NCBI GenBank assembly: GCA_002284615.2
Contig: MU069581.1
Coordinates: 60,417-93,294 of the forward strand
DNA from: Dunaliella salina
Lineage: Eukaryota; Chlorophyta; Chlorophyceae; Chlamydomonadales; Dunaliellaceae
Length of the DNA: 32,878 bases
Reading direction: 5' to 3'
Position 1 is the first letter of the stretch. The number at the start of each line of letters is the position of its first letter. Positions 9,050 through 18,960 of this stretch are shown piece after piece. A program made the translations under genes and the position numbers. Under the pieces are notes generated by a model. The model saw nothing but the letters and a program-made list of their open reading frames with translations. It ran no database searches and was not told where the DNA came from.

Positions 9050-9332
9050 GGCTTGCACAGGCAGGACATGCCCATGTGTCAGCCGTTGCAATTTCTTCAT
9101 AAGAGTAGCATCAAAGCTCCTTCATACATTCCCAATGGTACGTCCGGTGGCACACATCACAAACTTGCATATCAGGAAGTGGATGCTCCAAGGTTCCACT
9201 TTCATAACTTTGGTAGTAATTGCATATTTGGCAGCAGGCACACTCAATATCAGTGCGAGCAGCAGGTGAGACATCTTCAGGCACAAGGTTAGCTTGTTTG
9301 AAAAGTGGCAGGGCCCATCTTTCAATTATCAT
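9050..9332 (-). pseudogene. PHD-type zinc finger of a retroelement
   Basis: The visible pattern is C4HC3: CQIC, 19 residues, CDVC, HRTY, H, WE, C, then after a TGA codon (9111-9113) TWACPAC supplies the last Cys pair preceded by Trp. This is the full PHD ligand set with normal spacing. PHD fingers usually read histone H3 tails, and have been reported in some non-LTR retroelements, where they may aim integration. The TGA makes this copy a pseudogene. Only the first part (9332-9111) is open. Confidence 0.7.
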
Positions 9333-9379
9333 AGGTGGTCATCCCTACACTGTAATCAGACTTTATTCCACAGCTCAAG

Positions 9380-9850
9380 AAATCCAAACAGGAATAACAA
9401 AGTGACGCTATGTATCATCTTGATTGGTGTGGCAGGCACAATCTACAATGAATACACTATTAATTTGCTTATGAATCTAGGCCTCACCAAACAAAAATCT
9501 ACATAACTAGCAACTGCCATGCCATCCAAAAATTGACATCCGTCATTTACACCAGAAACGCTCTTCATTTCCAGAGGGCTTCCGGAGGGGGGGGGGGGTG
9601 CTGGGCGCGCGGCGGAGGAGAGGAGGAAGAGGACCATCCGGGCGTCTAGAAGCATGGTGGAAAAAACCCCAGATCCTCATTAGCTCTGTTTCTGGCTCTC
9701 CCATAGGCTAGCTGTGTCTAGTGTAGGCTCTGAGGGTCTTTTGGTGAGGCCGCTGCTAGCTTGCTAGCTTGCTGACTTGTTAGTTAGGGGACATTCCTTT
9801 AATGCGCGCGGCCTCTGGCCTGCGCAGACATCTCCTTTCTTTTCTTTTGC
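9380..9850 (+). mobile_element. LINE-like 3' end, copy 1
   Basis: Encodes the degraded C-terminus NNKVTLCIILIGVAGTIYNE followed by NLLMNLGLTKQKS, then decays; a poly-G run (about 9586-9598) sits where related copies read Ser-Gly-Gly. About 140 bases of 3' untranslated sequence follow, ending in a hairpin (9803-9826) and a T/C-rich run. It aligns base by base with 10111-10560 (copy 2). The 5' part, including reverse transcriptase, is missing, the usual 5' truncation of non-LTR elements. Confidence 0.75.
9803..9826 (+). other. 3'-tail hairpin, LINE copy 1
   Basis: TGCGCGCGGCCTCTGGCC followed by TGCGCA: outer stem TGCGC/GCGCA, a small bulge, inner stem GGCC/GGCC and loop TCT. It is preceded by CCTTTAA and followed by GACATCTCCTTTCTTTTC. 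It is one member of a set of at least seven in the window. Confidence 0.75.
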
Positions 9851-9900
9851 TCGTCACCTCTGATCCTGGTTCTCAGCCGGGCTAGCTGCTTTAATACCGG

Positions 9901-10383
9901 GTGAGGTACCAAAGCCGCCCTGATGCTCTTTCTGTGCGCCCCATCCCAGGCAGACAAGCCCACCTTGATCCTACCAAGATCCCCCCACAAGATAGGGACA
10001 TCCACCTCGTCAAACTTGAATTCTGCCCTGACACAAATCCCTTCATCACTTTAGAACGTGCACGGACTCAACATTCCCACACCATGACTAGACTTAAAAC
10101 ACGCAGCTTAAGAATCCCAAACAGGAATAACAAAGTGACTTTGCATACCATCTTAATTGGTGTGGGTGGCACGATTTACAATGAGCTCACAATTTCACCT
10201 CTCATAAATCTGGGTCTAACCAAACAGAAAGGCAAATCACTAGCATCCAAGCTCAGGGACCATGCCATCCAAAGATTATCCACCATCATTAACACTAGAC
10301 ATGCACTTTGCTTTCAGAGGGCATCTGGGAGGGGGTTTGCTAAGCGCGCGGCGGCGGCTGAGGATGGGAGAAGGAGAGTCTGA
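9901..10383 (+). pseudogene. LINE endonuclease-like C-terminus (PD-(D/E)XK type)
   Basis: A 160-residue open frame, the longest of its kind here. Near the start RPDALSV gives the PD of a PD-(D/E)XK nuclease; the expected E-x-K strand is at HLVKLEFCPDT, where the pair reads K-x-E. Then come a QHSHTMTRLKTRSL helix, the strand VTLHTILIGVGGTIYNE, NLGLTKQKGKSLASKL and a Gly/Ala/Arg-rich end. It would nick target DNA for retrotransposition. The reverse transcriptase that should precede it is absent, so this is a 5'-truncated copy despite the open frame. Nuclease assignment is moderate, from the motif order. Confidence 0.6.
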
Positions 10384-10524
10384 GCGCTCAGGGGCATGGC
10401 TAGCAATCCTCCAGATCCCCATTAGTTCTGTCTCTTGCTCTCTCCTAGGCTAGTTTTGTCTAGTTTAGGTGGAAGGGCTCCTGGTGAGGCCTCTAACTTT
10501 TGTTAGGGGTTCTTCCCTTAATGC

Positions 10525-10544
10525 ACGCGGCCTTTGGCTTGCGT
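10525..10544 (+). other. 3'-tail hairpin, LINE copy 2
   Basis: ACGCGGCCTTTGGCTTGCGT: stem ACGC/GCGT plus GGCC/GGCT with a G-U pair, loop TTT. Preceded by TTCCCTTAATGC, followed by AGACTTTTCTTTTC. Confidence 0.8.
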
Positions 10545-10564
10545 AGACTTTTCTTTTCTTTTCT

Positions 10565-10900
10565 TTACCGGCTGAGGCCCCTGCCTGCTTGCTTGCCAAG
10601 GAACCTACACATAATGCACGCAGCCATGGCCTGTGCATACTTTATTTTTCCTCTTTTGAGCATGAAGAAACTTGACATCCATGATTAGCAGGAGAGCTGT
10701 TGCAATGGGATGAGAGAGTTGCGACTGCGCACTCTGACTGTTATGCCTATTGGATTAGCAGGAGGACGGCAGGCAGCGCTCCAGGTCCCCATGAACTCTG
10801 TCTCTTGCTTTTTCATCAGCTTGCTGATATGGGACACTTCCTATATGCACACAGACCTGGGGCTGGTGTATCCTTTTTCCCTCTGTACAAAGTAGGCTCT
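10565..10900 (+). mobile_element. Further LINE tail fragments
   Basis: 10565-10660 repeats the last 90 bases of the tail (GGCTGAGGCCCCTGC, CATAATGCA, hairpin at 10615-10637 TGCACGCAGCCATGG then CCTGTGCA, T-rich run). 10745-10900 again resembles the 3' untranslated stretch (AGGTCCCCATGAACTCTGTC). No coding sequence accompanies these, so they are tail-only remnants. Confidence 0.55.
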
Positions 10901-12630
10901 AGTCTGCAAATCTTTTCCTTTTCAAAAGCGGATGTCAAGTTTTGTTATTTTTGGCACTTGTAAGCTACATTTCAGTTGTTGCCAAGAAAATGGCTTGAAC
11001 TTTTTAATGTTTTCATGTGCCTGGCCATTTCATGGCATAGATTTCCCTTTTCTTTCCACTTTCTTTTGAGCTTGGCTACTTTGCAAGCATCTCACTCTAT
11101 TCCAATCCTTTTGCAGGCTTACCATGCTCGAGCTATCTGGCCACACGCACTGCAGCTGAACTAAGGTGCAAAAGGAGACCTGTGGCCAGAAAGCCATGCC
11201 AGCCGCCTAAAAAGGAAAGCGAGAAAAGCTATCAATTAAATTGTATACGCAGTGCCCCAATGGCAAGGAAGAGTGGAAGATGGGAAGTATAAGTAATTTG
11301 TGAAAACTTCCCCCTTTATTCAAATAAAGGAAGTGGAGACACACTAATTCAAAAGGGCTACAAAACCACCAGAATTTGTGTTTGAAAGCTTAAAGTGAAG
11401 GGAGGGTTTTCTCTGCCAACATAGTTTTTTTTCTTTTTTTCTTTTCTCTTTAAAGCAAAGGAGAAGCTGCTGGGGACACGGTAGCTATCCAGAGACATTC
11501 CAACCTGGAGCCTAGCTTGTCGAGTATTTTTGATCGCAATCAGGTACAATTGACATGTAACCACCCGACCTACACCTTTTCTAGTCAAGCAAGGAAGTGT
11601 CACCAGTGCCACAGGAGTATAATCAATCTGTCTTGCAAGAAAGCTGTGGACTGCTGTGGACTTGGCGGAACATTGCATCATGAAAAAAGAGTTTTGTTAT
11701 GTACAAGCCATCATGATATTGCCTCTGGATGCTGCCTTTGGGTGCTGCTTCTAGGCATTGCCTCTGGTGAGCTCACGAAGTACTTGAGCGCCACAGGCCC
11801 AGGGTTGAGGTTGTGGTCTCTTGCAAAATGCTCATGCTTCCAGTTCGCCCTGTCACATTTCAGGCTGTCCTCAGGCTGCATGTCAGGGGTAGGAATGCGT
11901 TTCCAATGCACGTAGCTCATACCAAGATCAAGAAGGGAAAAAGGAAGGATTGCCAAGAGGGAGGCTATGTGAATGAGCCATTTATAATTTTTTTTGCAAA
12001 TGTTGCTTGCAACGATTTCTTAATCAAAGGCTTAGACTTGCAGGAGGTTTCCAATATGAGAAAGCATTCCTGCCGGCACCTTGTGCCAGAGCAGCCATGT
12101 CCTACAAGGAAGAAGGGCTCTCACTTTGACAGCAATTGATAAGGCAGAGATTTGGGCTGTATGTGAAGCAGCGTAAACCAAAGCAGGCCATGGTACAACA
12201 ATTAGTCTTAGCAGGAGAGAAATCTCCAAGTCAGGCTGGACATGCATGTTTGAGATAATGAAGCAACAGTCCCTCCCACTTCTGAGCATGCAGGACCTCA
12301 CCCTAAGGGCAGTCAAGCAACTCTGCATACTTAGTTTGCCAGGGGGGGGCCCAAGGGGGGGGGGGGGGGCTGGAATTAGTCAAAGGCCTGCCAGAATGGG
12401 GTCCTAAGGAAGCACTCCTTCAGCTTACCTGACCTGCAGCAATGGTTCAGCATTTCACCAGGAGCATATCCTGGAGGGGCCAGAGACGGGGGTCCAGCAA
12501 ATCACCCAATTTTGTCAGGGGAATGACGAGAAACCAAGGCTTTGCAATGCGTGAATGAATTGGAAAGCCGACCTGAGCGACCATTGTTACACATTATTTT
12601 GTTGAAAAGCTGACAAGTTCATCTGCTGCA
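10900..12630. other. Repeat-derived intergenic stretch
   Basis: 11290-11345 matches the minus-oriented LINE tail at 14880-14945, and 11395-11450 matches the same tail in the plus direction (GGGAGGGTTTTCTCTGCC, AACATAGTTTT, T/C run), so two tail fragments face each other. 11517-11915 is an open frame of 132 codons without recognisable domains; a minus-strand frame at 12032-12328 is equally uninformative. G runs occur at 12340-12370. No gene is supported. Confidence 0.5.
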
Positions 12631-13531
12631 TGCCGTTTGCTGCACTGTGCCAAGACCCTTTGTTTGGCAAAGACAAAGACAAAGGCAGCTCCCAGCCTTG
12701 ACCAAGCCCCAGGAACGCGCGCACCTACACTTGGGCCCCCAAACTTGGCAGGGCATACCTGGAAAACACACTTAACAAGACTGCATACCGGTACTCAGAA
12801 TATGGCCGGGTACTGCGCATGCCTGATTTCCAGTTTTGTACCACTTTTGCCTGGCAGACACGCACATGCTCTTAGTGCTTTGGGGCCAATTTTCACATCA
12901 CCGTTTTTTTTCACTCCGGTGGGTCAGGTTTGCCACAAAAATACCTGGGAGCCCAAAAATGAGGCCAATTCGGGTCAAAACATGCATCATGACCCTTACT
13001 TCGCAAGCAATGACCAATTTTGGCCTAAGATGCCTCAAAAATGCCCCTGGCTCACTCATTGGGTCCCATCCCAAGTTTTTTTTTGCAGAAGTGCCACATA
13101 GATTATCACAGAATATTCTGCATGAAAAAAAAAAGGCGGAAATCCGCCTGCTTCATTATCTCCCTTGATTTTTGCCTAGCATGCCTGACTTCAAGGAAAG
13201 CCACTCCCTCCATGAAATGATGAACTGGGGGTATGCTGGTCTGATGCGACAAGCATTCCTCTCACTGAGGCAAGAAAGAAAAATGGTCAATTGGGCCTTA
13301 CAGTCTCGAGCCCTTTTGATGTTGGCCTGCTTGCAAAAGTATGCTTCTGCGCTTGCTCTTCCTCTTGGCATGTATGGTATAGCCCTGCCTTCCAGGACAG
13401 GCAATTCTCATGTGGCCAGACAAGATTGAAAAACTACGGACGCCACACAGGTAGAGAAGATAAATCAAGACAGGATGGGGTAAGACAAAAGGCAAGGTAA
13501 GGCAAGATCAGGCAAGACATGGGACGGGGAG
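12631..13531. other. Unassigned sequence before the gap
   Basis: Two overlapping plus-strand frames (12637-13101 and 12836-13168) are open but low in sequence order. A third, 13172-13429, would give a helical 85-residue peptide (LRQERKMVNWALQSRALLML) and could be a gene or transposon remnant; no family is recognised. From 13440 the sequence becomes repetitive GGCAAGAC/GGTAAGGC units that run into the assembly gap. Confidence 0.4.
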
Positions 13532-14136
13532 NNNNNNNNNNNNNNNNNNNNNNNNNNNNNNNNNNNNNNNNNNNNNNNNNNNNNNNNNNNNNNNNNNNNN
13601 NNNNNNNNNNNNNNNNNNNNNNNNNNNNNNNNNNNNNNNNNNNNNNNNNNNNNNNNNNNNNNNNNNNNNNNNNNNNNNNNNNNNNNNNNNNNNNNNNNNN
13701 NNNNNNNNNNNNNNNNNNNNNNNNNNNNNNNNNNNNNNNNNNNNNNNNNNNNNNNNNNNNNNNNNNNNNNNNNNNNNNNNNNNNNNNNNNNNNNNNNNNN
13801 NNNNNNNNNNNNNNNNNNNNNNNNNNNNNNNNNNNNNNNNNNNNNNNNNNNNNNNNNNNNNNNNNNNNNNNNNNNNNNNNNNNNNNNNNNNNNNNNNNNN
13901 NNNNNNNNNNNNNNNNNNNNNNNNNNNNNNNNNNNNNNNNNNNNNNNNNNNNNNNNNNNNNNNNNNNNNNNNNNNNNNNNNNNNNNNNNNNNNNNNNNNN
14001 NNNNNNNNNNNNNNNNNNNNNNNNNNNNNNNNNNNNNNNNNNNNNNNNNNNNNNNNNNNNNNNNNNNNNNNNNNNNNNNNNNNNNNNNNNNNNNNNNNNN
14101 NNNNNNNNNNNNNNNNNNNNNNNNNNNNNNNNNNNN
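13532..14136. other. Assembly gap (605 N)
   Basis: All bases are N. The left edge is GGCAAG-type repeat and the right edge is GGTTAGGGTATGG-type repeat, so the gap probably covers a low-complexity tract; the N count may be only an estimate. Confidence 1.
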
Positions 14137-14295
14137 GGTTAGGGTATGGTAGGTTACAAGGTTACGAGGTTATAATGGGAATTAGGCCTTCAGCCATTAA
14201 GTGTAGCTGCTCAGCTCTTACGTAACAGAAGATGTAGGGAATGGCAGGGTGGGGTGGGGTAGGGTAGGGTAGGGTAGAGTAGGGTAGGGGCAGAG
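14137..14295 (+). repeat. GGGTA/GGGTTA-like G-rich repeat
   Basis: At 14247-14290 GGGTGGGGTGGGGTAGGGTA and further GGGTA units (about eight), and at 14137-14165 GGTTAGGGTATGG variants. It resembles a degenerate telomere-type or G-quadruplex-forming tract. It sits at the gap edge, so copy number is unreliable. Confidence 0.7.
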
Positions 14296-14344
14296 GAGAA
14301 GGAACTCCCTAGCAAGCTTGCGCAGACCACACTTGAAGCAACAG

Positions 14345-14450
14345 GCAAAAAGGTGCCAAGGCCGCTCTAATACCATCTTTTTGCACCCTATCCCTGGCTG
14401 GCAAGTCTACGTTGTACTGAAATCTCTTTGCAACAGACATCTGATTAGAT
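14345..14450 (+). mobile_element. Degenerate LINE endonuclease fragment
   Basis: The bases AGGTGCCAAGGCCGCTCTAA to CTGAAATC align with 9905-9985 of LINE copy 2 (GAGGTACCAAAGCCGCCCTG). The encoded frame is broken. It is an older remnant of the same family. Confidence 0.5.
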
Positions 14451-14854
14451 CTTCGCATGAGCTGCATATGAAAATTTGGAGATGGTTAAACACCCTGTAA
14501 TACTGTACATGCTCCTCAAGTCAAGGCCTGCCACCCATTAATTAAAGATAATACATGAAAAAAAATTAATGAAAGCAGGAGGCCTGGGTGTTGATCTGCA
14601 AAGATCACCCTCCGGGCAGATCACTGGAAAGCCCGCAGCTCTACCATGGGACCATTTCCTGCTCCCATCCTTTGTTTCTGCAATCTCCTAATACAAAATG
14701 GCAACCTCCTGTAAGAAAACAAGACAGGAGAGAAATAAACCAGAAATGCCTCCTTTGGAATCCTAAGCTAGAATTCCTTCTAGAGGAACGGCTGAAATAT
14801 GCCTTTCACCAACCACCAGGCCTTTTCGCTCCATGCCTTATGTAATGATGTCAG
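14451..14854. other. No gene seen
   Basis: AT-rich with short frames only. 14588-14845 is open for 85 codons without domain-like order. It ends just before a LINE tail at 14855. Confidence 0.4.
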
Positions 14855-15482
14855 AAAAGAAAAAGATTTTAGGTAGAGAAATTCTCCCAACATCAATTAA
14901 GAAAAGGAGACGCATTAACTCAAGAGAGCCGTGAGACACCTCCACCACAAGACTGAGACAGAAGAGGCATGGGGGCCTGGAGGGTTATCAGAAGCTTACA
15001 AGGTTACAAGGAAGAAAGAAGGCCTCAAGTCAAACCGACTGACTCAGTCGGACTGCTAGCCTGTTCATTAAAAAGTAAAAGTTCAAACAAGAAAGGAGGG
15101 CATGGGGCCCTGGAGGGTTACCAAAAGCACTAGACTCTAGAAACTGGCTTTGAGAGGCACTCTTTTTTTCAATAGCACGTCTAGTGTAACAAGTTCGTGG
15201 GCACTGAACTGAATGGGCATGAAGTTTTTGGGCAAGCTGATGGTCAAGACCCAATTTTTGAAATTGGTTTAGGGTATGCTCAATATAACACATCCCACCA
15301 ACGCCTAGTAGGATAGGGTGAATAGTGACATCTTTAGCACTAATATGTCTGCTGAGGTCTGCATGTTGCTGCTGTGCTACATCCAGCTGGTGTTGAGGCC
15401 TTGTGATGTTTTTTGTTACACGGACTCCAAATTGCTGAATATCACCAAAATGGAGCTCCAGTGATGAAAAAGAAGGGTTCAC
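14855..15482 (-). mobile_element. LINE-like 3' end, minus strand
   Basis: On the minus strand: coding C-terminus (15482-15030), then 3' untranslated sequence to about 14855 ending in CTTAATTGATG, a GGGAGAA/TTCTC stem-loop, and a T/C-rich run. The same tail is found at 21235-21440 (minus) and in fragments at 11290-11450. Truncated at its 5' side. Confidence 0.75.
15030..15482 (-). pseudogene. LINE C-terminal protein, GVGG type
   Basis: The frame contains QHQLDVAQQQHADL, then DVTIHPILLGVGGMCYIEHT, FQKLGLDHQLAQKLHAHSVQ and RRAIEKK. This parallels the plus-strand copy at 9901-10383 (VTLHTILIGVGGTIY, LGLTKQKGKSLASKL) but is a distinct subfamily. The upstream nuclease strand is decayed (RVTKNITRPQ where a VEIKxC-type motif would be expected). 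It is a truncated remnant, not a host gene. Confidence 0.65.
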
Positions 15483-15802
15483 ACGGCGGCTAATTAGGCA
15501 CTTGCATGCGCGCCTAAATCTGCAAGAGTTAAGCCTATTGCATTAGACAGGGAGAGAGGCTACATTTTACACCTGGGGAACCCAGTAGCCATGACAAGTA
15601 TCCCAGATTTGGGCGCACCTATGCTGGGAGCATGCATCAATCACCGAGTGGCCTAGGGGGAAAGGGTGTGGGGGGGGGGCTACCACTGGCAATATTTCTT
15701 GCATTGGTTGAGAACTAAGAGACAATAGCTCAAACGTAAGCGAGCCTCACCTCTTTGATGAGGCCCTTGCTAGCTTGCTAGTCAAGAAACCTTTTCTTTA
15801 AT

Positions 15803-15822
15803 GCGCAGCCAAGGCTTGTGTA
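15803..15822 (+). other. Orphan LINE-tail hairpin
   Basis: GCGCAGCCAAGGCTTGTGT with stem AGCC/GGCT and wobble-paired GCGC/GTGT, preceded by TTTTCTTTAAT and followed by AGACC. The upstream GATGAGGCCCTTGCTAGCTTG matches the tail of LINE copies 1 and 2. Confidence 0.65.
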
Positions 15823-16948
15823 GACCTGTCCATCCTTTTCTTTGAGCCTCACTACATTCCTTTCGTTCCTTTGAGACTCACCTGGAACAAGCATGTTTCT
15901 TTGGACTCAAAGTTTATGGTGCCCTGATTCCAAATTTTCAGAAGAAGGAGAGAAGCTCACAACATGCAACCTTAAAGCCCAGACACTTGCCATGCTCCCG
16001 TGGACACTCGCAAGCTCCAAAGATGTGGAGCATGCATTTTTATAAATGCATGACAAATCATTCCGGCCAATTGTCAAGGCGCACACCCCTCAACAACATA
16101 AGCATCCCACCTCTGTTAGGGGACCCTGCTGCTTCCACAGCACAAAAAGGTACCTGCAAGGCCAAGGGACAAAAAATTTCCCATGATCCTTAAATGTTTC
16201 AAACTGTGGAGAGAGTGCATTCAGAAGGAGAACATTGCGCAACAAATTGTGACATTTGAAAAACATCTGGCAAAAGGACAACATTTTGCATGGAATAGCC
16301 TATTCTATACTCCGAGAGTGGAATTGAATTGCTTGATACACTACATTTTGGGTACCGCCATCTGACCTGTGCGGAGATATCACAGGCTTAGGCCCCACAT
16401 AATGGCACAGTGTATTGCCTGATGCTTCAGGGTCATGAGGGCCTTGGGCTGCCAGATTGACACGGCACCAGCAGAGCCTATCAAGGGCGTAAGTTGGTGT
16501 GGAGTCTTTGGCAGAAAGGGTTGGCAGAAAGGGTTGGCAGAAAATAGACGGAAAAAGTAAACTTGGGGCAAGTGCGTGGGAAGTCTTGATACACAAGACT
16601 TTGTACAAGATGATCATTTGAAAACAGGAATACCTCCCACAGCCAGGCTCTGAAGCTGCCCGCTTCTAGAGACCCTCTAGATCCTCAAAGACTTTTTGCT
16701 TTTCATCAGCTCTATGTCGGAGCACACTCATTGCTCTTTGAGCCAATTTGCTTCCTCACTTGATGCATTAAGACTTCTTTCTGTCTGTCACTGTATTGTA
16801 CTATGCACTCTGTTCCTTTTTTCCCCTTTCTGGCACCTCATCAACTGAACTCACCATTCTCTTGTGGGGTCAGCCACTGCAAGCATTTGAGACAGCAAGC
16901 CATCATGATAAGAGCAAAGAAAAGAAGAGAAAATAAAAGGAAAAGTCT

Positions 16949-16968
16949 ACGCAAGCCGGAGGCCACGT
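16949..16968 (-). other. Orphan LINE-tail hairpin, minus strand
   Basis: Minus strand: ACGTGGCCTCCGGCTTGCGT, preceded by CCCTTAATGC and followed by AGACTTTTCC. Stem ACG/CGT plus GGCC/GGCT. Confidence 0.7.
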
Positions 16969-17253
16969 GCATTAAGGGAAGGGAAGGAAGAGCAATGAAG
17001 ATTGAGAGAGAAGGAACAAAATCGGATATAAGACAAGGCATAACAAAAAAATTGCTGGAATGCACACAGTCTTCCCCTGTCTGATAAGCAGGATGAAAAA
17101 GCGAACCTGTGGGGTACATGTAGTAACTTGAGCGTGGTTGACTGTCGGCATCGATCAGAGCCAGGCAGTAGAGCCCATTGTCATCAGACGATGATGAGGG
17201 ACGGATTTCCACACTGGGTGGCTGACTGACCTACATGGAAAGGACAACTGTGG

Positions 17254-17513
17254 ACAAGGACTAGTCGCTGGTGAATTCAGGACCTCCGATTCTTGCATGT
17301 ATAGTCGCTTTGCGACATTTTCCCCCATTTGATTTGACGGTTATAACCAGGGGAGGAGTGTGTGGGAGGCTGCATGCACAGCACAAAGGATCACCAGCCC
17401 ATCTGTGTCGACCAGGATTTGAAACTCAGGCTTTGCTACCAAAATGTGATGATGGAAAAGGACTAGTCAGTTGTGGATACAGGACTTGCAATTCTCAATG
17501 CATGTATAGGCAT
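17254..17513 (-). mobile_element. tRNA-derived SINE-like repeat, copy 1
   Basis: Read on the minus strand, 17425-17415 gives GTTTCAAATCC, close to the RNA polymerase III B box (GGTTCGAATCC), preceded by GGTAGCAAAGCC. A stretch CAAGGACTAGTC ending in GCATGTATAG occurs at both 17254-17305 and 17455-17513, so the element is a partial tandem dimer with a period of about 200 bp. It pairs with the copy at 28122-28382. A SINE is the best reading; the A box is uncertain. Confidence 0.5.
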
Positions 17514-17519
17514 TTAGTA

Positions 17520-18960
17520 ATACTGCAGAGTGCCGAGGAAAAAAGCAGATGAATTGCAGGCAGGCTGGCTGCAGCCCTACGAATCACACATTGTGCCCCA
17601 GGGGGCATGCCCTATCACCTTGCTAGGTGGCAGGCACGCGCCGTTGACAACCTCTTTGCCATTGTACCTGAGCAAAAGGGCAATCCACAAGGAGGTCGTT
17701 TAGTATTGAAAACAATTCCAAAGCAGCCCCTTGAACAAATGGACTGAGAAACAACCTGATGATAAGTTCCAGCTCGTTTTGGCTTTGGCTGATGTTCAGC
17801 TCGTTTAAAAGTTGGTCCATTGAGGCTTCCTTTTGTGCACAACCCTCTAAGCCTCCTGCGCGCGGCTTCTGGCTTGCTTTGACTTTCTCTTCTTTTAATC
17901 TTTTTTGTTTAGAGTTTCCTGGTCGCAGAATCGCCGCGGATCTGCTTAGATCAATTTGTTTGTGCTCAGATCCTCAGTTCTTCAATGGAAAAAAAATTAT
18001 CTTCAAACTAATGGCACTCTGCAAGCCTCATCTCGGCAGTCCACGCTGAAATTCAACACAAACTGGCAGAGCATTATCATAAAAGCTAGTTATTAACTCA
18101 TCTATGACATTTGGTAGCCAAAAGGTAGGGCCCACGGTGCTTAAATCGGAACCTGGACCAGGTTTGATCGATACCAGGATTACAACAAATTCAAGAATTC
18201 GATGTTTTGCCAATCATTCGCGGATTCTAAAACGAATTTGTGTCGAACTTCATGCCCTCTGCCAAAAATGGACCACTTGCCTCCCTACATCCCCTCTACA
18301 TCCCGACTCAGCCCCCTTTACTCTCCCCGTTAAATGCCCGTGTCTTTTTTACTATCATTTGTGCTAGGGGTCCCGGGGTGCGAGGGAGGATATATTAGTT
18401 GAGGTGCAGTATTAGGCAGCGTTCACGGCCCGTGTGCTGAGGCCCCTTCCCCCCCCCCCCTTTCCCCCCTACGCGACTTCTTAAAAGATTCATGATGATT
18501 GCTTTGGTCCCAAAGAACCGCTCTGCATCAGACGTTTGTTTAATATATTGCCCACCCTGAAGCAGGACAAGCTGACATTCCAAAGCATGCGCTTGCAAGC
18601 TCTATTATCCCACAAACAGAGGAGCAGGCAGGCTTCATGAAGGCATTTAGTATTATCATGCATCCAATTGTTGCAAGTGTGTGAATGGGGGAGGGGGGGG
18701 GGGGAGGACATAATAAACCTGGGCTGACCCAAGCTGGTGTGAACACGGCCCGGAAATTCCAGTTGCTTCCTGTCATGTACATTGGGCAAATGCCCCCTAA
18801 AAAACACGAAAGGTTCATTGAAAAGCGAGGATGCGCCTCGTGTTGAATGGAAGGTAGGGTAGGAAATGACCTGGAAATTCTTTTCTGGGTTGGGCCGAGC
18901 CATGGTATTAATGTGGGGGCTTAGTTGGGGTGCAGTTGCGCACCCCACGCCTGCCCTTCC
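17520..18960. other. No gene supported
   Basis: It contains another orphan LINE-tail hairpin (17858-17877: GCGCGCGGCTTCTGGCTTGC, followed by T-rich sequence) and long C and G runs (18450-18475 and 18686-18706). Minus-strand frames at 18490-18948 overlap these homopolymers and lack domain-like order. Confidence 0.5.

Larger units (their letters stand above)
7300..9340 (-). mobile_element. Retroelement N-terminal part: PHD finger to RNase H
   Basis: Read from 9332 down to 7312, the minus strand gives one decayed coding region: a PHD-type zinc finger, a Pro/Ser-rich linker, an unassigned domain, and a ribonuclease H domain. Frame checks show that 8926-7475 is one frame interrupted only by TGA codons (8171 and 7871), with frameshifts near 9000-9050 and 7500-7530. 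The region ends inside RNase H at the border with the Ty3-like copy. Reverse transcriptase is missing and no endonuclease lies between PHD and RNase H. From memory, similar PHD plus RNase H proteins occur in green-algal LINE-like elements. Confidence 0.65.
9870..10560 (+). mobile_element. LINE-like 3' end, copy 2
   Basis: A second copy with the same orientation as copy 1, starting further upstream so that it includes the endonuclease-like block. The coding part is 9901-10383, then 3' untranslated sequence, a hairpin (10525-10544) and TTTTCTTTTCTTTT. It lies 20-50 bases after the tail of copy 1, so the two are practically head-to-tail. Confidence 0.8.
15483..17220. other. Repeat debris, no gene supported
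   Basis: It contains an orphan plus-strand LINE tail (15745-15850, hairpin 15803-15822) and an orphan minus-strand tail (hairpin 16949-16968). A short direct repeat GGCAGAAAGGGTT x3 lies at 16509-16545 and a G run at 15671-15680. Frames at 15987-16193, 16300-16617 and 16841-17212 show no domains. Confidence 0.5.

Noticed and set aside
9111..9332. PHD finger as part of a host chromatin gene
   Set aside because: It is followed on the same strand by retroelement-type sequence and RNase H, with stops and frameshifts and no splice-consistent exons.
12140..12171. AEIWAVCEA peptide resembling an RNase H helix
   Set aside because: A stop follows at once, and no Asp motifs or neighbouring domain are seen.
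13519..14142. Long open frame of 207 codons
   Set aside because: It is almost entirely N (assembly gap) and carries no information.
18490..18948. Minus-strand frame of 152 codons
   Set aside because: It crosses poly-G and poly-C runs, overlaps another equally open frame and has no domain-like order.
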